Below, piece after piece: positions 9,213-17,521 of a stretch of 64,000 nt of DNA. The notes under the pieces are model-generated. The model saw only the letters and a list, made by a program, of their open reading frames with translations, ran no database searches and was not told the DNA's origin. The stretch is from Variovorax sp. 770b2 (GTDB lineage Bacteria; Pseudomonadota; Gammaproteobacteria; Burkholderiales; Burkholderiaceae_C): the NCBI RefSeq assembly GCF_900115685.1, contig NZ_FOXJ01000001.1, positions 3,258,449 through 3,322,448 on the forward strand, given 5' to 3'. Position numbers and translations under genes: made by a program. The number at the start of each line of letters is the position of its first letter. The stretch's first letter is position 1.

Positions 9213-9770
9213 TTACTTCTTGGCCGGATCGGCGCCTTCGAAAAGGCTCTTCGGCGGGTTCTTCTTCATTTCTTCGGCAAAGGCGACCTGGGCGGCCGTC
9301 TGGCATTCGTCGGCGATGCGCAGGCCCGCCTTCTGGTTCATCAGCATGGACTTGTTGCCCAGCTGGAGCCACATGGCGCCGGCACGCGGGTCTTCCAGGC
9401 GGATGGCGCCGGTGCGGCTTTCGACCGGGTGCATGCGGTACTTCAGGCCCTTGGTGGTCACGTTGAAGAAGCCGGGCTTCTTTTCGTCTTCTGTCACGGT
9501 CACGTCGGCGCCGAGTTCGCACTGGGCCTTGCCGGTGGACACGCGCTTGGCGACTGCCAGGTCGGCGTCGGTGAGGACGACGTTGGTTTCGTCGGCGATC
9601 GGCGTGACTTCCTCGACAGCCTTGGCCGCCTTGCGGGTGACCTGGCGCTTGGGCGGCGCCTTCTTGGCTTCGGTGGACTTGGCGGCCGGCTTGGCGGGCG
9701 CCGCAGTCTGTGCCATGGCACCGAACGGCAGAGCCAGGGCCAGTGCGGCGATCAGGGCAATTTTCTTCAT
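9213..9770 (-). CDS. Exported protein of unknown function
   Basis: A 185-residue protein not assigned to a named family. It has a signal peptide (MKKIALIAALALALPFGAMA, cleavage about residue 20-21, AMAQ), then a low-complexity Lys/Ala/Pro segment to about residue 50. The C-terminal globular part contains CELGADVTV, YRMHPVES, an LEDPRAGAMWLQLG stretch and CQTAAQVAFAEEM. Its two cysteines could form a disulfide in the periplasm. It starts at an ATG in a clear signal peptide context. It is transcribed toward acnB and 78 bp upstream of it, and is preceded by the CoA lyase gene. This arrangement is probably conserved in relatives but gives no function. Confidence 0.75.
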   Translation of the reverse strand: MKKIALIAALALALPFGAMAQTAAPAKPAAKSTEAKKAPPKRQVTRKAAKAVEEVTPIADETNVVLTDADLAVAKRVSTGKAQCELGADVTVTEDEKKPGFFNVTTKGLKYRMHPVESRTGAIRLEDPRAGAMWLQLGNKSMLMNQKAGLRIADECQTAAQVAFAEEMKKNPPKSLFEGADPAKK

Positions 9771-9808
9771 GTGTGGGTTTCCTTGAGGCTGGGTTCGAAG
9801 GTTTCGTT

Positions 9809-10807
9809 TCAGGAGGCCGCGACTGCAAACCAGGCTTTCGCCTCGGGGGGCAACGCGCGCCCTGTTGCGTGGGCGCGCGTCAGGACCTGCCAGAAATGGC
9901 GGTAGCTCGCGCGGTCGTGCAATGTGCCATCAATTTGTGTCGGCGCCCAATCCGCAGCGGCGGCTTTTGCAATGATTTGTGTAGCAATCTGGATTTGTGC
10001 CTCATCGGGCGCAAACGCCTCCAGGATGGGGCGGATCTGGTTCGGGTGGATGCTCCACATCCGCGTGTAGCCGAATTCGGCCGCCGCCTTGCGGGCCGCG
10101 ACGCGCATCGCGTCGGTGTCGTTGAATTCGGTCACCACGCAGTGCGAAGGCACCTTGCCGTAGGCATGCGCCGCCGAGGCGATGGCCAGCTTGGCGCGCA
10201 CCACCAGCGGGTGGGTGAACTGGCCGGCCGCACCCATGCCATCGGAGGGAATGGCGCCGGCATGCGCCGACACGAAATCCATCAGGCCGAAGCTGAGCGA
10301 CTGCACGCGCGGATGCGCGGCGATCTCGAAGGCGTTGTGCACCGCCAGGGGCGATTCGATCAGCACGTGCAGCGGCAGCGCATCGGCATCGGCCGCTTCG
10401 AGCGCGGCGACGGCCTGCCACACGTCGGCCACCGATTCGACCTTGGGCACCATGAGGTGGCTCAGGCGCTGGCCGGCGCGTCCGGCGATGGTGATCACGT
10501 CGCCGGCAAATGCGCGGTGATCGACTGGGTGCACGCGCACGCCGACACGCATGCCGGGCCTGGCGGCGAGCGCCAATTCAGTGACCAGCGCGGCATGTTC
10601 CGCCTCGCCGCCCACCGGGGCGCCGTCTTCGCAATCGAGGGTGACGTCGAACACGCAGGCGCCGAACTCCTCGGCCATCTCGGCCTGCAGCGCGAGGCTC
10701 TTCTTCATGCGCGCTTCGACGCCGCTGTAGTGGTCGCACACGGGCAGCGTCACGGCGCCGGCTTGCGCGCCCAGCAGCACTTCACCCGGATGGACGGCCT
10801 GGGTCAT
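9809..10807 (-). CDS. CoA ester lyase, HpcH/HpaI aldolase (CitE-like) family
   Basis: A 332-residue enzyme of the citrate lyase beta/malyl-CoA lyase family, which cleaves or forms beta-hydroxyacyl-CoA esters such as malyl-CoA or citramalyl-CoA. Family features include LDCEDGAP at about residues 55-62, VGVRVHPVDH near 92, MVPKVES near 120 and the Mg-binding glutamate in IESPLAV near 150. SIHPNQI near the end is typical of this group. No CitD or CitF partner lies nearby, so it is not the beta subunit of a classical citrate lyase complex. The start ATG overlaps the tam stop as ATGA, so it is translationally coupled to tam within the TCA block. The exact substrate cannot be told from sequence. 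Confidence 0.85.
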   Translation of the reverse strand: MTQAVHPGEVLLGAQAGAVTLPVCDHYSGVEARMKKSLALQAEMAEEFGACVFDVTLDCEDGAPVGGEAEHAALVTELALAARPGMRVGVRVHPVDHRAFAGDVITIAGRAGQRLSHLMVPKVESVADVWQAVAALEAADADALPLHVLIESPLAVHNAFEIAAHPRVQSLSFGLMDFVSAHAGAIPSDGMGAAGQFTHPLVVRAKLAIASAAHAYGKVPSHCVVTEFNDTDAMRVAARKAAAEFGYTRMWSIHPNQIRPILEAFAPDEAQIQIATQIIAKAAAADWAPTQIDGTLHDRASYRHFWQVLTRAHATGRALPPEAKAWFAVAAS

Positions 10808-11583
10808 GCTTTTTTCTGCGCCACGATGAACATGCGCGGGAACGCGAGCAGCCGCTTGCCGTCGGTACGCGCCGGGTAGGCCTCGTTCACGCGGCGCTCG
10901 TATTCGGCGAGGTAGCTCGCCTGCAGGTCGGGCGGCAGCCGGTCGACGAAGGGCTTCAGGCCCGTGCCGCGCACCCATTCGACGATGGACGCGGCATCGG
11001 CCATGCGGTGCTGGTAGATCGTGTGCCAGACATCGACGTTGGCGGCATGCGGCGCCAAGAGGTCGTAGTAGCCGCCGAGCGGCAGCAGCTGGGTGCGCAG
11101 CCGGTCGGCATCGCCGATGGGCTCGGCCCAGGGCGCTTCGGCCGCCAGCGCGCGCATCAGGCGGTGCGTGGGCTCCTGGCGGTTGTCGGGCATCTGGACG
11201 GCGAGCACGCCGCCCGGGGCCAGCGCGTCGAACAGGCGCGGGATCAGCGTTTCGTGATCCGGCACCCATTGCAGGGACGCGTTGGCGTAGATGAGGTCGG
11301 GCGCTTGGTCTTGCGGCGCCCAGGTCGCGATGTCGCTCAACTCGAAGCGCGCACCGGGCAGGCGCTCGCGCGCGCTGACCAGCATGGCTTCGGAGTTGTC
11401 GGTACCGAGGGCTTTTGCCTTCGGGAACCGGTTGACCAGCAGCTCGGTGGAGTTGCCCGGCCCGCAACCGAGGTCGACCACGCGGTCGGCTTCGGCCAAT
11501 GGCACCCGCGCCAGGAGTTCCTGTGCGGGTCGTGTGCGCTCGTCCTCGTAGCGACGGTAGAGCGCGGGGTTCCAGTCGAGCAT
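10804..11583 (-). CDS. tam: Trans-aconitate 2-methyltransferase
   Basis: A SAM-dependent methyltransferase that methyl-esterifies trans-aconitate, the spontaneous isomer of the aconitase intermediate and an aconitase inhibitor. The 259 residues match Tam. [20 protein letters not shown] is the typical Tam N-terminus, motif I is [11 protein letters not shown] at about 34-44, followed by ALGTDNS and [14 protein letters not shown]. The ATG at 11583 is chosen because it begins this conserved N-terminus. Its stop overlaps the CoA lyase start by 4 bp. It stands between mdh and acnB, a sensible place for an enzyme that removes an aconitase by-product. Confidence 0.93.
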   Translation of the reverse strand: MLDWNPALYRRYEDERTRPAQELLARVPLAEADRVVDLGCGPGNSTELLVNRFPKAKALGTDNSEAMLVSARERLPGARFELSDIATWAPQDQAPDLIYANASLQWVPDHETLIPRLFDALAPGGVLAVQMPDNRQEPTHRLMRALAAEAPWAEPIGDADRLRTQLLPLGGYYDLLAPHAANVDVWHTIYQHRMADAASIVEWVRGTGLKPFVDRLPPDLQASYLAEYERRVNEAYPARTDGKRLLAFPRMFIVAQKKA

Positions 11584-11599
11584 GCGGGGCTGGCCTTGC

Positions 11600-12586
11600 T
11601 TACAGCAGGTGGGCCACGCCGGCGCGTTCGCCTTCGAGTTCTTCGAGGGTCTTGTTGATGCGCTCCTGGCTGAATGCGTCGATCTCCAGGCCTTCGACCA
11701 GCTTGTACTCACCGTTTTCGCAGGTGACCGGGAAGCCGAACATCACGTCCTTCGGAATGCCGTACTGGCCGTCCGACGGAATGCCCATCGTGACCCACTT
11801 GCCGTTGGTGCCCAGGGCCCAGTCGCGCATGTGGTCGATGGCGGCGTTGGCAGCCGAGGCGGCCGACGACAGGCCGCGGGCCTCGATGATCGCCGCGCCG
11901 CGCTTGCCGACGGTCGGAAGGAACGTGTTGGCGTTCCATTCCTGGTCGTTGATCAGCTTGGCGACGCTTTCGCCGTTGACGGTGGCAAAGCGGTAGTCGG
12001 CGTACATCGTGGGCGAGTGGTTGCCCCAGACGGTGAGCTTCTCGATGTCGGCCACGGCCTTGCCGGTCTTGGCGGCGATCTGGCTGGCAGCGCGGTTGTG
12101 GTCCAGGCGCAGCATGGCGGTGAAGTTCTTGCGCGGCAGGTCGGGTGCGCTCTTCATGGCGATGTAGGCATTGGTGTTGGCGGGGTTGCCGACCACCAGC
12201 ACCTTGACGTTGCGGCTGGCGACGGCGTTCAGGGCCTTGCCCTGCGCGGTGAAGATGGCGCCGTTGACGGCCAGCAGTTCGGCACGTTCCATGCCTGGGC
12301 CGCGGGGGCGCGAACCGACCAGGAGGGCGTAGTCGGCGTCCTTGAAGGCGGTCATCGGGTCGCCGTGGGCTTGCATGCCGGCCAGCAGCGGGAAGGCGCA
12401 GTCGTCCAGCTCCATCATCACGCCCTTGAGGGCCTTCTGGGCTTTCTCGTCGGGGATCTCGAGCAGTTGCAGGATGACCGGCTGGTCCTTGCCGAGCATT
12501 TCGCCGGATGCGATACGGAACAACAGGGCGTAACCGATTTGACCGGCGGCACCGGTGACGGCAACGCGGACGGGCTTTTTGCTCAT
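11600..12586 (-). CDS. mdh: Malate dehydrogenase (NAD-dependent)
   Basis: Oxidises malate to oxaloacetate in the TCA cycle. The 328 residues match the bacterial/cytosolic-type MDH seen in Burkholderiales. The NAD-binding loop is [12 protein letters not shown] at 11-22, the substrate loop has [11 protein letters not shown] at 91-101, the Asp of the relay is D162 in LDHNR, and the catalytic His is H190 in VWGNHSPTM. An AGGAG-like Shine-Dalgarno sequence (CTGGAGTCTTCCC) precedes the ATG. It is the first gene of the leftward mdh-tam-lyase series and diverges from a gntR gene, sharing an intergenic region with a perfect palindrome that may be the operator. Confidence 0.98.
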   Translation of the reverse strand: MSKKPVRVAVTGAAGQIGYALLFRIASGEMLGKDQPVILQLLEIPDEKAQKALKGVMMELDDCAFPLLAGMQAHGDPMTAFKDADYALLVGSRPRGPGMERAELLAVNGAIFTAQGKALNAVASRNVKVLVVGNPANTNAYIAMKSAPDLPRKNFTAMLRLDHNRAASQIAAKTGKAVADIEKLTVWGNHSPTMYADYRFATVNGESVAKLINDQEWNANTFLPTVGKRGAAIIEARGLSSAASAANAAIDHMRDWALGTNGKWVTMGIPSDGQYGIPKDVMFGFPVTCENGEYKLVEGLEIDAFSQERINKTLEELEGERAGVAHLL

Positions 12587-12717
12587 GGGAAGACTCCAGA
12601 AGGTGATGAAACGGTGTCGGCGCTCTCGTGGGGCGCCAAGGTCCGACGGGGGAAACAGCGTCCCGCGGCGCGAGACCGGCCCGCATTTTAAGCCGATTCA
12701 ATGAGCCTCGTCTTATG

Positions 12718-12729
12718 TCTTATATAAGA
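12718..12729. promoter_or_regulatory. Palindrome TCTTATATAAGA, probable GntR operator
   Basis: A perfect 12-bp palindrome in the 183-bp mdh-gntR divergent region, 40 bp before the gntR ATG and 131 bp before the mdh ATG. It is strikingly AT-rich in this GC-rich DNA and overlaps possible -10 sequence for gntR, as expected for autoregulation. GntR-family dimers often bind short palindromes of this kind, but the pairing with the adjacent regulator is an inference. Confidence 0.55.
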
Positions 12730-12769
12730 TATCCTCTGGGGGTCCGCCACGGCGCACCCCACCGCTGCC

Positions 12770-13528
12770 ATGAACACCCCCACGCCTCTCGACGAGCCCC
12801 CTACGCCGTCCTTCAGTCCGCTCTACCAGCAGATCAAGACCTTGATCCTGCAGAGCCTGCAGGCGGGCGAGTGGAAGCCGGGCGAACCCATTCCGAGCGA
12901 GATGGACTTGGCCGTGCGCTATCGCGTGAGCCAGGGCACGGTGCGCAAGGCCATCGACGAGCTGTCGGCCGAAAACCTGGTGGTGCGCCGCCAGGGCAAA
13001 GGCACCTTCGTCGCCACGCATGCCGAGCAGCATGTGCAGTACCGCTTCCTCAAGCTGGTGCCCGATGCCGGCGACCCGAACACCGAAGGCCCGGCCGAAC
13101 GCACCATCGTCGACTGCAAGCGCCAGCGCGCATCGGCCGACGTGGCGCGCGCGCTCGGCCTTCGCACCGGCGACGCCGTGCTGCAGGTGCGCCGCGTGCT
13201 CGCCTATGCGGGCGTGCCGACCATCCTGGAAGACCTCTGGCTGCCCGGCACGCCCTTCAAGGGACTCACGGCCGAGCGGCTGCGCGCATGGCCCGGCCCG
13301 ATGTACTCGCTCTTCGAAACCGAGTTCGGCGTGCGCATGGTGCGCGCCGAAGAAAAGATCCGCGCCGTGCTGCCCGATGCGGAGCAGGCCCTCCTGCTCG
13401 ACGTGACGGCGCAGATGCCGCTCCTGAGCGTCGAGCGCGTGGCGCACACCTACCACGACATGCCGATGGAGCTGCGCCGCGGCCTCTATCGCACCGACAC
13501 GCACCACTATCGCAATCAGCTCGGCTGA
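12770..13528 (+). CDS. GntR family transcriptional regulator (HutC type, UTRA domain)
   Basis: A 252-residue regulator with a GntR winged helix at about residues 18-85 (FSPLYQQIK, then PIPSEMDLAVRY and SQGTVRKAIDEL) and a C-terminal UTRA ligand-binding domain at about 95-250 (VLQVRRVLAY, VPTILEDLWL, FETEFGVRMV). The ATG at 12770 gives a normal N-terminus. It diverges from mdh and is followed by the sdh operon on the same strand, so its likely targets are central carbon genes, with a TCA-related acid as effector. A palindrome at 12718-12729 is the candidate operator. Neither effector nor targets can be read from sequence. Confidence 0.9.
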   Translation: MNTPTPLDEPPTPSFSPLYQQIKTLILQSLQAGEWKPGEPIPSEMDLAVRYRVSQGTVRKAIDELSAENLVVRRQGKGTFVATHAEQHVQYRFLKLVPDAGDPNTEGPAERTIVDCKRQRASADVARALGLRTGDAVLQVRRVLAYAGVPTILEDLWLPGTPFKGLTAERLRAWPGPMYSLFETEFGVRMVRAEEKIRAVLPDAEQALLLDVTAQMPLLSVERVAHTYHDMPMELRRGLYRTDTHHYRNQLG

Positions 13529-13666
13529 CAGCGCCCGGACATGGACCATCGATTCAATCGCCTTGCATCGCCCGCACACCGCGCGCAACATGCTCCGAAG
13601 TCAATAGCAACCCACTGCCGCAGTGCGCCGACTCGGACGCGACCGATGCGCGATGGTGCATTGCAA

Positions 13667-13672
13667 TAGAAT
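13667..13672 (+). promoter_or_regulatory. Candidate -10 element of the sdh operon
   Basis: TAGAAT lies in a locally AT-rich stretch about 91 bp upstream of the sdhC ATG, in the 234-bp gap after gntR. The -35 position is poor (CGATGC at 17-bp spacing), so a real promoter here may need an activator. Nothing else is seen in this gap. Confidence 0.3.
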
Positions 13673-13762
13673 TTTGCGTTGTTTGCATTTCCGCAGAAGA
13701 AACAAAAGCGTTCGCTCTCAGAACAAGCCAACAAGTCACAAAGCCACGAAAGCATCCCCTCA

Positions 13763-14209
13763 ATGACAGAGCTTGCAACTCCCCCCCGGCCACCGCGTCG
13801 CGAATTCCGAAACATCAATGCCTTCACCGATCTCACGACCTATCGGCTCCCGCCGGCCGGCATCGTGTCGATCCTGCACCGCGTGAGCGGCGTGCTGATG
13901 TTCCTGCTGCTGCCGTTCATCATCTGGATGTTCGACACCTCGCTCTCATCGGACTATTCGTTCGCCAGATTCAAGGCCGCATTCAACAGCGGCCTTGGTT
14001 TCGTTCCGGGTTGGTTTTTCAAGCTGGTGGCACTCGCGCTCATCTGGGCTTACCTGCACCACTTCATCGCGGGCCTGCGCCACCTCTGGATGGACGTGAG
14101 CCATGCGGCCGTGACCAAGGAATTCGGTCATACCTCGGCCGTCGTCACGCTGGCACTGAGCGTCCTGCTCACCGTGGTGCTCGGCGCCAAGCTGTTCGGC
14201 CTGTACTGA
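13763..14209 (+). CDS. sdhC: Succinate dehydrogenase cytochrome b556 subunit
   Basis: Membrane anchor subunit of complex II that helps bind heme b and ubiquinone. It is 148 residues with three transmembrane helices (about 35-55, 75-100 and 115-145). SILHRVSGVLMF near residue 32-43 is the SdhC signature containing the quinone-site Ser/Arg region, and the heme His lies in LHHFIAGLRHLWMD. The ATG at 13763 is chosen because the protein then starts normally with a short Pro/Arg-rich tail. The open frame extends upstream without family similarity. It is followed 13 bp later by sdhD. Confidence 0.95.
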   Translation: MTELATPPRPPRREFRNINAFTDLTTYRLPPAGIVSILHRVSGVLMFLLLPFIIWMFDTSLSSDYSFARFKAAFNSGLGFVPGWFFKLVALALIWAYLHHFIAGLRHLWMDVSHAAVTKEFGHTSAVVTLALSVLLTVVLGAKLFGLY

Positions 14210-14222
14210 GAAGGAGCCACCC

Positions 14223-14588
14223 ATGTCTGTGAATTACGGCTCCAAGCGCATCGTCGTCGGCGCGCATTACGGTTTGCGCGACTGGCTCAGCCAGCGCATC
14301 ACGGGCGGCCTGATGGCGCTCTTCACGATCATCCTGCTCGCGCAGCTGATCTTCTCGCGCGGCCCCATCGGCTACGACCTGTGGGCCGGCATCTTCGCCG
14401 CGCAGTGGATGAAGGTGCTGACCTTCTCGGTGATCGTCGCCCTGCTCTATCACGTGTGGGTCGGCATGCGCGACGTGTGGATGGACTACGTCCAGCCCGT
14501 CGGCATCCGTCTCGCGCTGCAAATTTTCACCATCGTCTGGCTTGTCGGTTGTGCGGGTTGGGCCATTCAAGTGCTTTGGAAGATCTGA
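14223..14588 (+). CDS. sdhD: Succinate dehydrogenase hydrophobic membrane anchor subunit
   Basis: A 121-residue second membrane anchor of complex II, with three hydrophobic helices (about 28-48, 58-82 and 95-118). GLRDWLSQRITGGLMALF near the start carries the quinone-site region, and LLYHVWVGMRDVWMDYV carries the heme-ligand histidine and the conserved Asp-Tyr. A good Shine-Dalgarno sequence (AGAAGGAG) precedes the ATG. It lies between sdhC and sdhA in the usual order. Confidence 0.95.
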   Translation: MSVNYGSKRIVVGAHYGLRDWLSQRITGGLMALFTIILLAQLIFSRGPIGYDLWAGIFAAQWMKVLTFSVIVALLYHVWVGMRDVWMDYVQPVGIRLALQIFTIVWLVGCAGWAIQVLWKI

Positions 14589-14603
14589 CCTGACATCCCC
14601 ACC

Positions 14604-16412
14604 ATGACCTACACAAAAGAACAAATCACCAAGCGCAAGTTCGACGTCGTGATCGTCGGCGCCGGCGGGTCCGGCATGCGCGCATCGCTGCAACTGGCGC
14701 GCGCCGGCCTCAACGTGGCCGTGCTCTCCAAGGTGTTCCCGACGCGCTCGCACACCGTCGCCGCGCAAGGCGGCGTGGGCGCATCGCTCGGCAACATGAG
14801 CGAGGACAACTGGCATTACCACTTCTACGACACGATCAAGGGCTCCGACTGGCTCGGCGACCAGGACGCGATCGAGTTCATGTGCCGCGAAGCCCCGAAG
14901 GTCGTGTACGAGCTCGAGCACTTCGGCATGCCTTTCGACCGCAACCCCGACGGCACCATCTACCAGCGTCCGTTCGGCGGCCACACGGCCAACTACGGCG
15001 AGAAGCCCGTGCAGCGCGCCTGCGCCGCGGCCGACCGCACCGGCCACGCGATGCTGCACACGCTCTATCAGAAGAACGTCGAAGCCCGCACGCAGTTCTT
15101 CGTCGAATGGATGGCGCTGGACCTCATCCGTGACGACGAAGGCGATGTGGTCGGCGTGACCGCGCTCGAAATGGAAACCGGCGACCTGCACATCCTGCAG
15201 GCCAAGACCGTGCTGCTGGCCACCGGCGGCGCGGGCCGCATCTTCCAGGCCTCGACCAATGCCTTCATCAACACCGGCGACGGCCTGGGCATGGCGGCGC
15301 GCTCGGGCATTCCGCTGCAGGACATGGAGTTCTGGCAGTTCCACCCGACCGGCGTGGCCGGCGCGGGCGTGCTGCTCACCGAAGGCTGCCGCGGCGAAGG
15401 CGCCATCCTGCTCAACAGCAACGGCGAACGCTTCATGGAGCGCTATGCGCCCACGCTGAAGGACCTGGCACCGCGCGACTTCGTCTCGCGCTCCATGGAC
15501 CAGGAAATCAAGGAAGGCCGAGGCTGCGGTCCCAACAAGGACTACGTGCTGCTCAAGCTGGACCACCTGGGCGCCGACACCATCCACAAGCGCCTGCCTT
15601 CGGTGTACGAGATCGGCGTCAACTTCGCCAATGTCGACATCACCAAGGAACCGATTCCCGTCGTGCCGACCATCCACTACCAGATGGGCGGCATCCCGAC
15701 CAACATCAACGGCCAGGTCGTCATCCAGAAGGGTGAAGAAAACAGCGCCGTGGTGAACGGCCTCTACGCCGTGGGCGAATGCTCCTGCGTGAGCGTGCAC
15801 GGCGCGAACCGCCTGGGCACCAACTCGCTGCTCGACTTGCTGGTGTTCGGCCGCGCGGCTGGCAACCACATCGTCGAATTCAACGACAAGCTGAAGGAAC
15901 ACAAGGACCTCCCGAAGGATGCGGCCGACCGCACGCTGGAGCGCCTGAACCGCCTGGAATCGACCACCACCGGCGAATACGCACAGGACGTGGCCGGCGA
16001 GATCCGCGCCGTCATGCAGCAGCATGCCGCGGTGTTCCGAAAGCAAGCCTCGATGGACGAAGGCGTGGTCAAGATCGCCGCCGTGCGCGAGCGCGTCAAT
16101 GCGATCGGCCTGAAGGACAAGTCCAAGGTGTTCAACACCGCCCGCATCGAAGCGCTGGAAGTGGACAACCTGATCGAAGTGGCGCAGGCCACGATGGTCT
16201 CGGCCGCAGCCCGCCGCGAATGCCGCGGCGCCCACACGGTGGAAGACTACGAACGTCCCGCGGACGATCCGGTGTCGCCGCTGGGCCGCGACGACGTCAA
16301 CTGGATGAAGCACACGCTCTGGTACAGCCAGGACAACCGCCTCTCGTACAAGCCGGTCAAGCTGCAGCCGCTCACGGTGGCCTCGGTTCCGCCGAAGGTC
16401 CGCACGTTCTAA
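14604..16412 (+). CDS. sdhA: Succinate dehydrogenase flavoprotein subunit
   Basis: The catalytic subunit that oxidises succinate to fumarate using covalently bound FAD. The 602 residues match the family. The FAD dinucleotide fold is VVIVGAGGSGMRA at about 15-27, and the His that carries FAD is H50 in TRSHTVAAQGG. Substrate-site residues are seen in HPTGVAGAGVLLTEGCRGEG, and the active-site Arg lies in the APRDFVSRSM region. The C-terminal REC(R)GAHTVEDYERP segment is typical. It is the third gene of sdhCDAB, 15 bp after sdhD. Confidence 0.98.
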   Translation: MTYTKEQITKRKFDVVIVGAGGSGMRASLQLARAGLNVAVLSKVFPTRSHTVAAQGGVGASLGNMSEDNWHYHFYDTIKGSDWLGDQDAIEFMCREAPKVVYELEHFGMPFDRNPDGTIYQRPFGGHTANYGEKPVQRACAAADRTGHAMLHTLYQKNVEARTQFFVEWMALDLIRDDEGDVVGVTALEMETGDLHILQAKTVLLATGGAGRIFQASTNAFINTGDGLGMAARSGIPLQDMEFWQFHPTGVAGAGVLLTEGCRGEGAILLNSNGERFMERYAPTLKDLAPRDFVSRSMDQEIKEGRGCGPNKDYVLLKLDHLGADTIHKRLPSVYEIGVNFANVDITKEPIPVVPTIHYQMGGIPTNINGQVVIQKGEENSAVVNGLYAVGECSCVSVHGANRLGTNSLLDLLVFGRAAGNHIVEFNDKLKEHKDLPKDAADRTLERLNRLESTTTGEYAQDVAGEIRAVMQQHAAVFRKQASMDEGVVKIAAVRERVNAIGLKDKSKVFNTARIEALEVDNLIEVAQATMVSAAARRECRGAHTVEDYERPADDPVSPLGRDDVNWMKHTLWYSQDNRLSYKPVKLQPLTVASVPPKVRTF

Positions 16413-16460
16413 GTCACGGCTCACAGTCAGCCAAGTAAAAGCATTCACAAGGTCACCACG

Positions 16461-17162
16461 ATGAAGCGCACATTCCAGATCTACCGCTACGACCCGGACA
16501 AGGACGCCAAGCCCTACATGCAGACCATCGAGATCGAACTCGACGGCCACGAACGCATGCTGCTGGACGCCCTGATGAAGCTCAAGGCGCAAGACCCGAC
16601 GCTGTCGTTCCGCCGCTCCTGCCGCGAAGGCGTCTGCGGCTCGGACGCGATGAACATCAACGGCAAGAACGGCCTGGCTTGCCTTACCAACATGCTCACG
16701 CTCAAGGGCACGATCGTGTTGAAGCCGCTGCCGGGCCTGCCCGTCATCCGCGACCTGATCGTGGACATGACGCAGTTCTTCAAGCAGTACAACTCGATCA
16801 AGCCGTACCTGCAGAACGACAACGTGCCGCCCGAAAAGGAGCGCCTCCAGTCGCCCGAAGAGCGCGAAGAGCTCAACGGCCTGTACGAGTGCATCCTGTG
16901 CGCGAGCTGCTCCACGAGCTGCCCGAGCTTCTGGTGGAACCCCGACAAGTTCGTCGGCCCGGCCGGCCTCCTGCAGGCCTACCGCTTCATCGCCGACAGC
17001 CGCGACGAAGCCACCGCCGAACGCCTGGACAACCTGGAAGACCCGTACCGCCTGTTCCGCTGCCACACGATCATGAATTGCGTGGACGTGTGCCCGAAGA
17101 ACCTGAACCCCACCAAGGCCATCGGCAAGATCAAGGAATTGATGGTGCGTCGCGCCATCTGA
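16461..17162 (+). CDS. sdhB: Succinate dehydrogenase iron-sulfur subunit
   Basis: The electron-transfer subunit of complex II, 233 residues. The N-terminal ferredoxin domain binds [2Fe-2S] through [12 protein letters not shown] and a following GLACLT cysteine. The C-terminal domain has [12 protein letters not shown] and [13 protein letters not shown] for the [4Fe-4S] and [3Fe-4S] clusters. It is 48 bp downstream of sdhA and 20 bp upstream of sdhE. Confidence 0.98.
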   Translation: MKRTFQIYRYDPDKDAKPYMQTIEIELDGHERMLLDALMKLKAQDPTLSFRRSCREGVCGSDAMNINGKNGLACLTNMLTLKGTIVLKPLPGLPVIRDLIVDMTQFFKQYNSIKPYLQNDNVPPEKERLQSPEEREELNGLYECILCASCSTSCPSFWWNPDKFVGPAGLLQAYRFIADSRDEATAERLDNLEDPYRLFRCHTIMNCVDVCPKNLNPTKAIGKIKELMVRRAI

Positions 17163-17182
17163 TCCTTCTTCAAGAAATCACC

Positions 17183-17497
17183 ATGCAAACCGCCGACGAA
17201 CTCCAGCAGCCGCTCAGCGAACGTGCGCTGAGCAAGCTGAAATGGCGTTGCCGGCGCGGCCTGCTCGAAAACGACCTGTTCATCGCCCGCTTCTTCGAGC
17301 GGCACGAATCCCACATGACCAACGGTCAGGCGGGAGCGATGGAGACATTGATGGACCTGTCGGACAACGATCTCCTCGACCTTTTGCTGCGCAGGAAGGA
17401 GCCCGAGCCCGAATGGGCCGGTGCCGAGGTGGTCGCATTGCTGCAATTGATGCGCACCGACGGCGCCCAGCGCCCCGCAATCTCTCCTTCGTCCTGA
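17183..17497 (+). CDS. sdhE: Succinate dehydrogenase assembly factor SdhE (flavinylation factor)
   Basis: A 104-residue protein of the SdhE/YgfY/Sdh5 family, which promotes covalent attachment of FAD to SdhA. The diagnostic RGxxE motif is present as RRGLLENDL at about residues 28-36, and METLMDLSDNDLLDLLL matches the second conserved segment. It is directly after sdhB and before gltA, as in many Betaproteobacteria. The C-terminal tail of about 15 residues is not conserved-looking. Confidence 0.92.
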   Translation: MQTADELQQPLSERALSKLKWRCRRGLLENDLFIARFFERHESHMTNGQAGAMETLMDLSDNDLLDLLLRRKEPEPEWAGAEVVALLQLMRTDGAQRPAISPSS

Positions 17498-17521
17498 ATC
17501 CTCCTCTGAAAGTAAACCGAA

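Noticed and set aside
14169..17066. A 965-codon minus-strand open frame opposite sdhD, sdhA and sdhB.
   Set aside because: Antisense shadow of highly conserved enzyme genes.
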